Source: Bacteroidales bacterium
GTDB taxonomy: Bacteria; Bacteroidota; Bacteroidia; Bacteroidales; M50B96
Assembly: GCA_021740905.1 (NCBI GenBank)
Contig: JAIOYV010000043.1
Span: 1-57,707, forward strand
Length of the DNA: 57,707 bases
Reading direction: 5' to 3'
Position numbers and translations under genes: made by a program. Of this stretch, positions 8,576 through 16,000 are shown one piece after another. The notes below the pieces were generated by a model that saw only the letters and a program-made list of their open reading frames with translations, was not told the DNA's origin and made no database searches. Every line of letters starts with the position of its first letter. Position 1 is the first letter of the stretch.

Positions 8576-9045
8576 TGATTTCAGATTGAAGATTAACGAT
8601 TTTTGATATTAGATTTTTTCTTTCGCTGATGCTATCATTTATCCATATTCTTCTGAGCTGTTTCAATACTTTTTACATAGATTGAAATAAGCTCGTTGTT
8701 TTCTTTTATTGCCAATTGAACTTTCTTTTCTTCACCGTATAACTTCGCTTTATGAATTATTCGCAAATTATTGTATGTTTCCCTCAACTCCTTTAAAACC
8801 ACCTTCATTTTGTGAACAAAATCCCTTTTAGATTCAGCACTTTGGGCTTCACCATAATTTAAAGCCGGAGAGGAACTTGACCTAACCAACTGTCCTGCCA
8901 GATGGTTGCCAGCCCTTGTACTCGGCATTTCATCAGTAATTTCAATTATGAGAACTGCGAAATCAATCAGCCTTTCTTCCAATTCTTCCTTATTCATACC
9001 GCTAACATCTTAAATCAAAAATCGTTAATCTTCAATCTGAAATCA
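8576..9045. mobile_element. 470-bp element: four-helix-bundle gene between perfect 32-bp inverted repeats
   Basis: The sequences 8576-8607 and 9014-9045 are exact reverse complements over 32 bases. Between them is only the four-helix-bundle ORF (8635-8997), with 27 bp on one side and 16 bp on the other. This size and layout match the intervening sequences (IVS) found inside 23S rRNA genes of Leptospira, Coxiella and Salmonella, which carry homologous proteins. Here the element lies between DUF350 and speE. No obvious target duplication was found outside the repeats. Mobility is inference. Confidence 0.6.
8635..8997 (-). CDS. Four-helix-bundle protein (23S rRNA intervening-sequence type, S23/IVP family)
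   Basis: The 120-residue product has the family pattern: N-terminal 'LEERLIDFAVLIIEIT', the middle 'LAGQLVRSSSSPALNYGEAQ', and 'KMKVVLKELRETYNNLRII' near the end. Family members form pentameric four-helix bundles and are related to Avd of diversity-generating retroelements; their basic surface suggests nucleic-acid binding. No reverse transcriptase or variable repeat is nearby, so a retroelement role is unlikely. It interrupts the otherwise continuous DUF350-speE gene run and is framed by perfect inverted repeats. Confidence 0.88.
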   Translation of the reverse strand: MNKEELEERLIDFAVLIIEITDEMPSTRAGNHLAGQLVRSSSSPALNYGEAQSAESKRDFVHKMKVVLKELRETYNNLRIIHKAKLYGEEKKVQLAIKENNELISIYVKSIETAQKNMDK

Positions 9046-9058
9046 ATTACATTTCTTT

Positions 9059-9907
9059 TTAAATACACCAAGTAATCAGCACGCTTCCGCCAATATAAGC
9101 AAAGGCCTCAATCAGCCCTGCGCCTAAATTGGGCTTGTCTTGCAATAGCTCGTCGGTGAGTTTTTGACCGGGCAATAAAATCTTATCAGTGAGGAAGCGG
9201 ACAACGGGCAAGAGCAACAATCCAATCACTACATCAATGCCCACATTCGAGAGTGTAATTTCCCACGAATGAAAATCACCCATCAACCCGAAACGGATCA
9301 GGTTTCCCAATGCAACCAGTGCCCCGGCGTATCCGATGCCCACGGCCACATTGTCTTTTTCAAGTTGCTCGTGGATATCGAAAGGCGTAATCCAGTTGTA
9401 AACCCTCGTGGTCAGTATCATCACGACTTGTCCAATGGCCCAGAAAACAAGGGCAGTGACAATTCCACCTCCTTCCCCCGAAACAGCCCCCATAATAATA
9501 AGGCCTGTTGCAATGGCATTGGCAGCTTGTACTACACCGATCCCTTCGTTGCGGTCGGTAATTATTTCTTTGGTCAGACTGAATCGTCTGAGAATGACTT
9601 TGTCGTTGATGATCAAAGAGATATTCAACAAAACGATGGCGATTATCCCATACATGAAAATATCAATCAGATCATTCACGAGTCCGTTTGAAGGGCCAAT
9701 GATGGCACTTCCAATGGCCAGCAACAGACCTACAAAATAACCTGCATGGGCAATAGCAAAAGCAAAGTTGTCTTTTTCGACCAACTCATCTTTCATATTT
9801 ATTTTCCGGTTGAATAGCTGGTACACCAATTTGCCCACATAAAACAACAGGAAGGCAGCCGCCAGGTAAGTGATGGCCGACAATATATTATCTAAAATTA
9901 ATGTCAT
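9059..9907 (-). CDS. Integral membrane protein with two DUF350 domains
   Basis: Eight hydrophobic segments in two similar halves (about 10-135 and 145-280). Each half begins with 'KDNFAFAIAHAGYFVGLLLA' or 'EKDNVAVGIGYAGALVALG', the DUF350 (YjfL) signature of internal duplication. The molecular function is unknown. In E. coli the single-domain homologue YjfL sits in the yjfIJKL-yjfMC cluster with a PspA paralogue (YjfJ) and a glutathionylspermidine-synthase-like enzyme. The same neighbours, PspA and polyamine enzymes, occur here, supporting a conserved envelope function. The start at 9907 begins MTLILDNILS. Confidence 0.88.
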   Translation of the reverse strand: MTLILDNILSAITYLAAAFLLFYVGKLVYQLFNRKINMKDELVEKDNFAFAIAHAGYFVGLLLAIGSAIIGPSNGLVNDLIDIFMYGIIAIVLLNISLIINDKVILRRFSLTKEIITDRNEGIGVVQAANAIATGLIIMGAVSGEGGGIVTALVFWAIGQVVMILTTRVYNWITPFDIHEQLEKDNVAVGIGYAGALVALGNLIRFGLMGDFHSWEITLSNVGIDVVIGLLLLPVVRFLTDKILLPGQKLTDELLQDKPNLGAGLIEAFAYIGGSVLITWCI

Positions 9908-9908
9908 A

Positions 9909-9990
9909 GTATAAGTTTTAAGAGTTCTAAGTTAATGAGTTCAAAGTTCTGAGTTAAAAAAGTTCTAAGTTGTGAGTTGAAAAGTTGTAG
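9909..9990. repeat. Degenerate AGTTCTGAGTT tandem region
   Basis: Loose repeats of AGTTCTRAGTT / GAGTTCAAAGTT. Similar stretches occur at about 10826-10872 and, inverted, at about 27120-27200. These look like an expandable low-complexity repeat family specific to intergenic DNA. Confidence 0.5.
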
Positions 9991-10041
9991 GTTGAAACAT
10001 TCGCCAAATTTCAACTAATCTCCTTACAATCTCATCACAAT

Positions 10042-10806
10042 TTATTTTCCGCCCCCTCCAAAAGATCTTGACCTTGATGAACCTGAATACCGGTTTGAAC
10101 TTCGACTGGTCTTACTACTGCTTGTCTTGCTTGACGAAGAAGTCGAGCGTTGAACCCGACTATTCACCTTGTTCTTAAAACTAGAGGAGCGAGTAAAGCG
10201 TGAGTTTGGTTTCGTTTTGGTGTTGTAGTCGCTGTATGTTCCATACGTGGATCGACCTCCGGTTGTGGGGCCATAATACGAGCGTCCACGACCATAGTAA
10301 TTGCTGCGGTAGTCGTTATAGTATGACATTCGTGCGGGGTAGGTCATCATGTGGAATACGCTGCTCAACATGGCATATTTTCCGTAGAATTCCCAGAAGC
10401 TGCCTCCGTCGCGTTGTACCCAATTGCCATATTGTGGGTTGCCCACATAATTGGAGTAACCTGCCGGGCTAACTGTTTTATCTACTTTTCCATCGCGGCC
10501 TTTCGAGGCGATTTCCATGCCCATGTTATTTTCATGGTAAGTGAAAAAGTCTTTGCTAACCGGGTACCAATCGGTCAGTTTTTCCTGGGGGATGGAATCT
10601 TTTTCGGTAATAATCTGGTACTGGTGCTTGTAGGTTTTGGAGAAGTTGCCTTCCACTTCCATGTCATACAGGATGATGGAAAAAACAGACTCCGAATTCA
10701 TGTCCCGGATCAGTGTATCGACCGGGTTTTTCACAAATTCTTTTCCTCCACAACTTACCATGAACAGCATCAATGCCAATAGTCCAAGTGTAGTTGTTTT
10801 TTTCAT
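10042..10806 (-). CDS. Putative lipoprotein with Ser/Arg/Gly-rich tail
   Basis: The signal peptide ends in a lipobox (LFMVSC, C19). The body (about 25-150) contains 'ILYDMEVEGNFSKTYKHQYQII' type sequence with no recognised domain. A Tyr/Arg/Gly-rich stretch (about 160-190) leads to a Ser/Arg tail ending SRSFGGGGK. The tail resembles in style the Ser/Gly-rich end of YgiB/YjfM lipoproteins, and YjfM belongs to the E. coli cluster that also has PspA and DUF350 relatives; homology is not shown. It lies between DUF4178 and DUF350 genes on the same strand and probably acts with them at the periplasmic face. Confidence 0.7.
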   Translation of the reverse strand: MKKTTTLGLLALMLFMVSCGGKEFVKNPVDTLIRDMNSESVFSIILYDMEVEGNFSKTYKHQYQIITEKDSIPQEKLTDWYPVSKDFFTYHENNMGMEIASKGRDGKVDKTVSPAGYSNYVGNPQYGNWVQRDGGSFWEFYGKYAMLSSVFHMMTYPARMSYYNDYRSNYYGRGRSYYGPTTGGRSTYGTYSDYNTKTKPNSRFTRSSSFKNKVNSRVQRSTSSSSKTSSSKTSRSSNRYSGSSRSRSFGGGGK

Positions 10807-10956
10807 AAGTCATTATTTAGTTAAAAAGTTATTTAGTTCTGAGTTCAAAGTTAAGAAGTTCTGAGTTCATTTGTATGGAGCCTGTCCTTCGACCTCTGTC
10901 TTTCTTATGCAGGTTTAGGGTGTGAGGATTTCTGGATGCCCATTACTGACTGCTTT

Positions 10957-11080
10957 GTAGAGACGCGATTCATCGCGTCTTTACTATTGCTGACTGCCGA
11001 TTGTTTTATACAGACGCGATAAATCGTGTCTTTACTGAATGCCGATTGTTTAATACAGACGCGATAAATCGCGTCTCTAC
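10957..11080. repeat. Three tandem palindromes of the GAGACGCGAT...ATCGCGTCTC family
   Basis: Copies at 10957-10984, about 11007-11035 and 11054-11080, each a ~28-bp palindrome with core AGACGCGAT/ATCGCGTCT. They are embedded in ~46-bp tandem units that also share 'ACTGCCGATTGTTT'-like spacers. Non-identical arms keep pairing. This fills most of the 290-bp gap between the lipoprotein and DUF4178 genes. Confidence 0.85.
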
Positions 11081-11096
11081 TGTTGCCAACTACTGG

Positions 11097-11648
11097 CTAA
11101 TCACCTGCAGGTATGATATTCGAAATCTCATACTCCTCTACAAAAATCCCGTAAGAGGCCTCGAATTCCCGTTCTTCCCATTGTTCGATGCACAGAATGA
11201 ATTTCTCGCTGTCATCATAGTAGCTCCATGATATAAACTCGTCCCAGTCATCCTCATTGGTATTTGACATATCATGAAAAAATCCCGGGCTTTCGTTTTC
11301 TAACAAGAAGGTCTTTCCATCGTAATGAAGTTTTTTGGGAGGCCTTTCTGTGTTGACAATCTGTTCGGGCAAATCTTCATCAATGGCACGTATCTTTATT
11401 TTTTTGCTGATGCTGATTTCCAGTTCATCATCCTCTTCGATGCTTAAAAATAGTTGCTCCTCTCCATTGTCGATTTTATACTCACGGGTAAAAAAGTTGT
11501 TGCCCCAGTCGTATTCATACACTTCTTTCACTACCCAGGATTTCATGTCGTATTCAAACACAAAGCCCTTGTCGAGGTCTCGCACCGACATATTGGTCGG
11601 ATCGTAGGTTGGTTCTTCTTTTTTTTTGAATCTGTCGAATAGTCCCAT
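11097..11648 (-). CDS. DUF4178-like protein of the PspA cluster
   Basis: The start at 11648 (MGLFDRFKKKEEP) is preferred over the upstream ATG, because the amphipathic GLFDRFKKK start is typical of this family. The 183-residue acidic protein contains 'MSVRDLDKGFVFEYDMKSWVVKEVYEYDWGN'-type sequence (about 20-50, quoted in part: DLDKGFVFEYDMKSW) and 'TREYKIDNGEEQLFLSIEED', which fit DUF4178. The family has no known activity but recurs beside PspA, DUF350 and polyamine enzymes. It lies 74 bp downstream of pspA, co-directional. Confidence 0.75.
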   Translation of the reverse strand: MGLFDRFKKKEEPTYDPTNMSVRDLDKGFVFEYDMKSWVVKEVYEYDWGNNFFTREYKIDNGEEQLFLSIEEDDELEISISKKIKIRAIDEDLPEQIVNTERPPKKLHYDGKTFLLENESPGFFHDMSNTNEDDWDEFISWSYYDDSEKFILCIEQWEEREFEASYGIFVEEYEISNIIPAGD

Positions 11649-11721
11649 TTCAAAATAGTTGAAAACGACGAAACCATCCCACATAAGGGACGGTTTCATC
11701 CAAATATATTATTGAGTTATC

Positions 11722-12429
11722 TTACTGGTTGAGTTTCATCTTGGCCTTCAACTCGGCCAGGGAATCGGCAGCTTTTGCTACTGGCTCATCCTCCAGCACC
11801 TTGTCGATTTCGTCGTCAACGCTTTTGCTTTCCTGCGAAATGTCGCCGTACGCTTCGGCCAGGGCTTCGTCTTGTTCCACTTTTTCTTTCATGCGTTCCA
11901 GCATCGAAATGGTTCCGGAACTATCGATCTGGGCCATTTGCCTGTTCAGGTTCTTGGTTGTCTCGCTCACTTTGGCGCGGGCCTTCAGGGTCTTTAATTC
12001 GTTTTCGTAATGCGAGATATTGGAACGCAATTTCTTCACATTCGAATCGATTTGCGAAATGTTGGTCTCAAAACCAAGCACCCTTTTTTCAGCTTCGCTT
12101 GCCGATTTTGCAGCGGCTTCTTTTTTCAACAAAGCCTCGCTTGCCAAACGGTCGGCTTCTGTTGAATCGAGTTGCCCTTTTTCTGCTTTGGATAAAAGCA
12201 TCATTGCTTTGCGTTCGTAATCATCGGCCTGGTTTCGCGATTGTACAGCCTCGTTTTTCGAGCGGATTGCCATAGCTTTCACTTCGGCCAATGCTTGCAA
12301 TGCTTTATCCAAATCTGCTTTTAAATCGCGGATTCCCTGTTCTGTCAACTTGATGGGGTTCTCTAATTTGTCGAGGGCCGAATGTGCCTCGGCTTCACCC
12401 ATTTTGAATATTCTTTTAAATAAGTTCAT
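11722..12429 (-). CDS. pspA: PspA/IM30 family envelope-stress protein
   Basis: 235 residues, almost entirely coiled coil. The start MNLFKRIFKMGEAEAHSALDKLENPIKLTEQ has the short amphipathic helix and the 'P..L..Q.IRDL' element of PspA/Vipp1, and 'KMMLL SKAEKGQLD'-type heptads follow. The family forms ESCRT-III-like membrane-bound rods that protect the inner membrane. The C-terminal ~40 residues are acidic. It is 19 bp downstream of the YbjN-like gene and opens the run of envelope genes; it is closer to YjfJ-type PspA paralogues by context than to PspF-controlled PspA. Confidence 0.9.
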   Translation of the reverse strand: MNLFKRIFKMGEAEAHSALDKLENPIKLTEQGIRDLKADLDKALQALAEVKAMAIRSKNEAVQSRNQADDYERKAMMLLSKAEKGQLDSTEADRLASEALLKKEAAAKSASEAEKRVLGFETNISQIDSNVKKLRSNISHYENELKTLKARAKVSETTKNLNRQMAQIDSSGTISMLERMKEKVEQDEALAEAYGDISQESKSVDDEIDKVLEDEPVAKAADSLAELKAKMKLNQ

Positions 12430-12448
12430 TATCTATTTCTCCTTTAAA

Positions 12449-12841
12449 TTATTTCGACATTTTGATTAATTCATTTCGATACTCACTCAGCAAAAGGATG
12501 AGCGAATACAGCGATCCCTGCAATTCGTTTAAGTCGAGGTTTTCCAGCTGCAAGGTATCCCTGAAAATGACTTTTTTACCCGTATCGTCCAACGAAAATG
12601 CACCATGAACGATGTCGCGGTTAATTTGCAAAAGTCGTTTCATTACTTCACATTTTTCTTCTTTTAAGTCGAACAAATGCGATTCAATAATCAGGATAGG
12701 CTCGTTGCAGGCCACCAACACATTGGTAATGCCTTCATCTTCCTTCTCAATCAGGAACACAGCTTCCTGTTCGTTTTCGCTTACAATATTATACTCCAGT
12801 TCGAGCAAATACTCTTTTACTTTTAAATAATAATTATCCAT
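12449..12841 (-). CDS. YbjN/Tir-chaperone-like fold protein, first gene of the PspA cluster
   Basis: 130 residues. The arrangement 'LEYNIVSENEQEAVFLIEKEDEGITNVLVAC' (in part), then 'KRLLQINRDIVHGAFSLDDTGKKVIFRD' (in part) and a final helix resembles the type III secretion chaperone/YbjN fold; similar Bacteroidota proteins are often named 'molecular chaperone Tir'. In E. coli the corresponding slot is held by YjfI (DUF2170). It probably binds a partner protein of the cluster, with PspA encoded 19 bp downstream as the obvious candidate; this is inference. Confidence 0.75.
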   Translation of the reverse strand: MDNYYLKVKEYLLELEYNIVSENEQEAVFLIEKEDEGITNVLVACNEPILIIESHLFDLKEEKCEVMKRLLQINRDIVHGAFSLDDTGKKVIFRDTLQLENLDLNELQGSLYSLILLLSEYRNELIKMSK

Positions 12842-12914
12842 TTTTCTTAATATTTGAATTTATTGATTCTCAATTGAATTGTTTTCAAAACTACAAAAAT
12901 TTATCATCACAAAC

Positions 12915-12930
12915 TGCATTTTAAAATGCA
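12915..12930. promoter_or_regulatory. Perfect 16-bp palindrome upstream of the PspA cluster
   Basis: TGCATTTTAAAATGCA is a perfect palindrome 74-89 bp upstream of the first gene of the cluster. It is a good operator candidate. It superficially resembles the AT-rich centre of NsrR/Rrf2 sites, but no regulator gene is adjacent. Confidence 0.5.
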
Positions 12931-13037
12931 AAGCACAAGGACGAGGACTTTTTAAAGTTATTACATCGCGATGAAAATATTTTGAATAATTAACAGAAGA
13001 AGGTCAATTAAGCTCAATATGTATGGGTTTAAATAGA

Positions 13038-13072
13038 AAAGAGGAACTACATTTATCTATAGCTTCCTCTTT
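13038..13072 (-). terminator. Hairpin terminator after the gingipain-like gene
   Basis: Arms AAAGAGGAA (13038-13046) and TTCCTCTTT (13064-13072). On the minus strand the stem is followed by a T-rich tract, 28 bp after the stop codon at 13100. Confidence 0.65.
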
Positions 13073-13099
13073 CTTCAACCCGAAAATGATTTTCCGATT

Positions 13100-16000
13100 T
13101 TACCTCACAACATTAACAACCGCCACATCCTTTTCCTCTTCCGTAAAAACACTCAAAAAATAGCATCCACTACCCAACTTCGACACATCAATTTGCCCTT
13201 CGGTTTTTCCTTTTGAAAACATTTCGGTTTCAGACCAAACAACCTGCCCCAATTGATCGAGGAGTTCGATGGTTGCTTCTTTGTCTTCATTCAAAATAAA
13301 AGAAAACGAGAGAGTTGAACTGGCAGGGTTGGGGTAGCTTTCAAGTTGAAGATTGTCTTTATCAGTATCAAAGGAAATTTTTCCGGATACGGCCATTTTG
13401 TTTTTCTCATAATGATTGTCGCCCTCTAACCAACTTTCCACCACAATTTCTCTTTCCGTGCCATCCCAAAATTTCAGGATAAATTTTTCATCTGTTAAGA
13501 GGCCATCTTTTATATCGGAATAAGGATCATCGCCCCAAACCGCAAATGCCAGGTTTTCGTTGTTGAAAAGGGTAGAGCCTATTAAGTTCCCATGTTTGTC
13601 GAAAGCTGCTATTTCGCTTCCTGATATTGGAACCTGGTCCCATGCTGTGAGCGGGATGCAAACCGTCATGTTGTGTTCGGTGGGGGTTGGCTTTGCAAAA
13701 TATTGGGTCGATTGAATCTGTATTTTTGATGCAGCTATGGTAGTTGTATTGGCCGGGTAGGAGTAATTTACCCCGGCTGCAAGCTTTATCTGATAGCCTT
13801 TCCCAGGAATCATATTGCCGATTATGTTTACGCCCCATTGTGGCCAGTATGTGTTGCCCGCGCTGTCTTTCACAATAATTATTTGGGTTGTGAAAGGACT
13901 GAATAAAGTGACGATGTTGGCAGGCGAGTTACGCAAATACCCCAAAAGGCTCCAACCCTGTGGAATAGGAAGGAGTACAGTTTCGGGCTGTGGAGCAGTA
14001 CCCGTAACCGGCAAATTTTGGTTTGTTGTCATGTTTACCTGATAGCCTTGCCCTAGGGTCATGTTTCCAATACTATTGAGGCTGTATTGTGGCCAGAAAA
14101 TATTCCCGCTTCCATCTTTAAAAATTACCATCTGCGAAACAACGGGTGCAAACACACTATCGATCAAAGGCTCGAAAGGTTCGATATAAGTCGAGATCAT
14201 GCTCCAGCCCTGGATCAGCAATAGATTTTGGGTCTGGGCAACTATTCCTGTGAGGGATTCAATGCCGCTCATGCCATTCACCTGGAAGGACCCTGTATTT
14301 TGAAAAGCCGGAGGTTGCAGGTAGGTGGCGTTTGCATCGTATTCTGTTTCGGTTGTCGATTTCCATATTTTCCATTCAAAGGATTCACCAACAGCAAATC
14401 CATCGTTCCCAACATCCGATCCCCATGCGGTGACAGAGCTGGTTAGCCCTGTCCAAATTATGTAACCTGCACAGGCCAATGATCCAAGGGAATCGTAAAA
14501 AACACCAATGTAGTCACCCGGGACTAGAGCTTGTCCGTCGATGGTCATCGTAGCAAAATCGGGGATCAAAATGGTGTGGTTGCCTGATGTGATTGCGTAA
14601 TTCCATCCGGGAGGCGATGATTGGGTGACCTGGATTTCATCGTTGCCTTCACAGCCGTTGTTATCGGTCACAGTAACAGCGTAGATCCCAGCTGTGGTCA
14701 CTGAAATTTGTGGGCTGATTTGGCCCGTGTTCCAACTATAATTCGCATAAGTCCCGGCATCAAGTGTGATGGTTTGGCCTGGTAAAATAACCTGGTCGGG
14801 GCCAAGATCAACAGCAATTATTTGGAAATTGGAAACGGTGACATCGTCCGAGTCACTGTCGCCATTCGCATCGGTCACGGTCAGAAAATAGTTTGTTGCT
14901 CCGACTGGAAGAACAGAAATAGTGGAGCTCGAATCACCGGTACTCCAAAGGTAGGTGTATGGGCTTGTGCCCCCAGTCACAGTTGGTGTAAGTGTTGCTG
15001 TTTCGCCCGGGCATATTGAAAAATCGGCACAAAGTGAAACTGCCAGCTGGGGGTCGACAATTTCGACCATATAGTCGTGGGCTTCGCCGTACGTGTAGTT
15101 AATGCAGGGATCGTCGCAGTTCGCGGCGTAATTTATCCGCGCCCGCATCCGGTGTAAACCTGTGTTGGCTGAGGATGGGATCGTAAGCGTGGTGCTGTAA
15201 AGGCTTGCTGTCGAAGGCAGGTTGAAATTCTCGACCACTCTTTCTGTGCTTTCGAAAACAGCATTGTTGTTGAAATCGATCCATACCGATAAATATTGAT
15301 TCGAATAATTGGTCGATGCCTGCAAGGTGTAGGTGTTACCTACAAGCAAGCTGGTTGAAAGATTGGTGTAATCGGCATAGCCAGCGGTGGAGCAACCTGT
15401 ACCTGTTTGGTTGATGGTGTTCAAAATAAAATCGTCGATTTCATCGCCATAAGAACAATCATACGTGTACGTGGGCACACAGTAGTCGGCCAGTTGAAAA
15501 AGGAAACTTTCCTGAGCACTATAATTGCCATTGGTAAGCTGATAATCAAAAGTAAAACTTTCGCCCAAAGGGACCGAAGCATCGAGGGTAACCGTGAAAC
15601 TTGCATTTACGCTTCCGCTGATCGAAATACCTGCCAAGGAAAATGTTGGGTTGCTTATGCTGATGTAAGTACTGGTGCAACTCAAAGTCCCGGTTAAGGC
15701 TCCGATGTCGGCATGGCCAATATTCAGAGAAGGGATAATCATCGTAAGGGTTTCGCCGGGATCGAACAAACCATCGTTGTCGCCTGTGGCCGAATCATCT
15801 AAAGTATGAGTGCCTACTGAAAGCTCGGGTGCGTTCAAGGTAAGAGGATAGCTTACCGTCCAGGTATTGCTTGCCCCATCGCTCATGTCGAATTGCAAAA
15901 GGCTGATATTTTGGTCGGGTACATTAGAACTGAAACTTAAAGCGAAAGCCTGGTTTTGTAGTGCTTGCGCACCTGCAGCAATGTTCCCAAAAGCCTGTGT

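Noticed and set aside
8635-8997. Avd protein of a diversity-generating retroelement
   Set aside because: No reverse transcriptase, template repeat or variable repeat is in the window; the inverted-repeat frame fits an IVS-like unit better.
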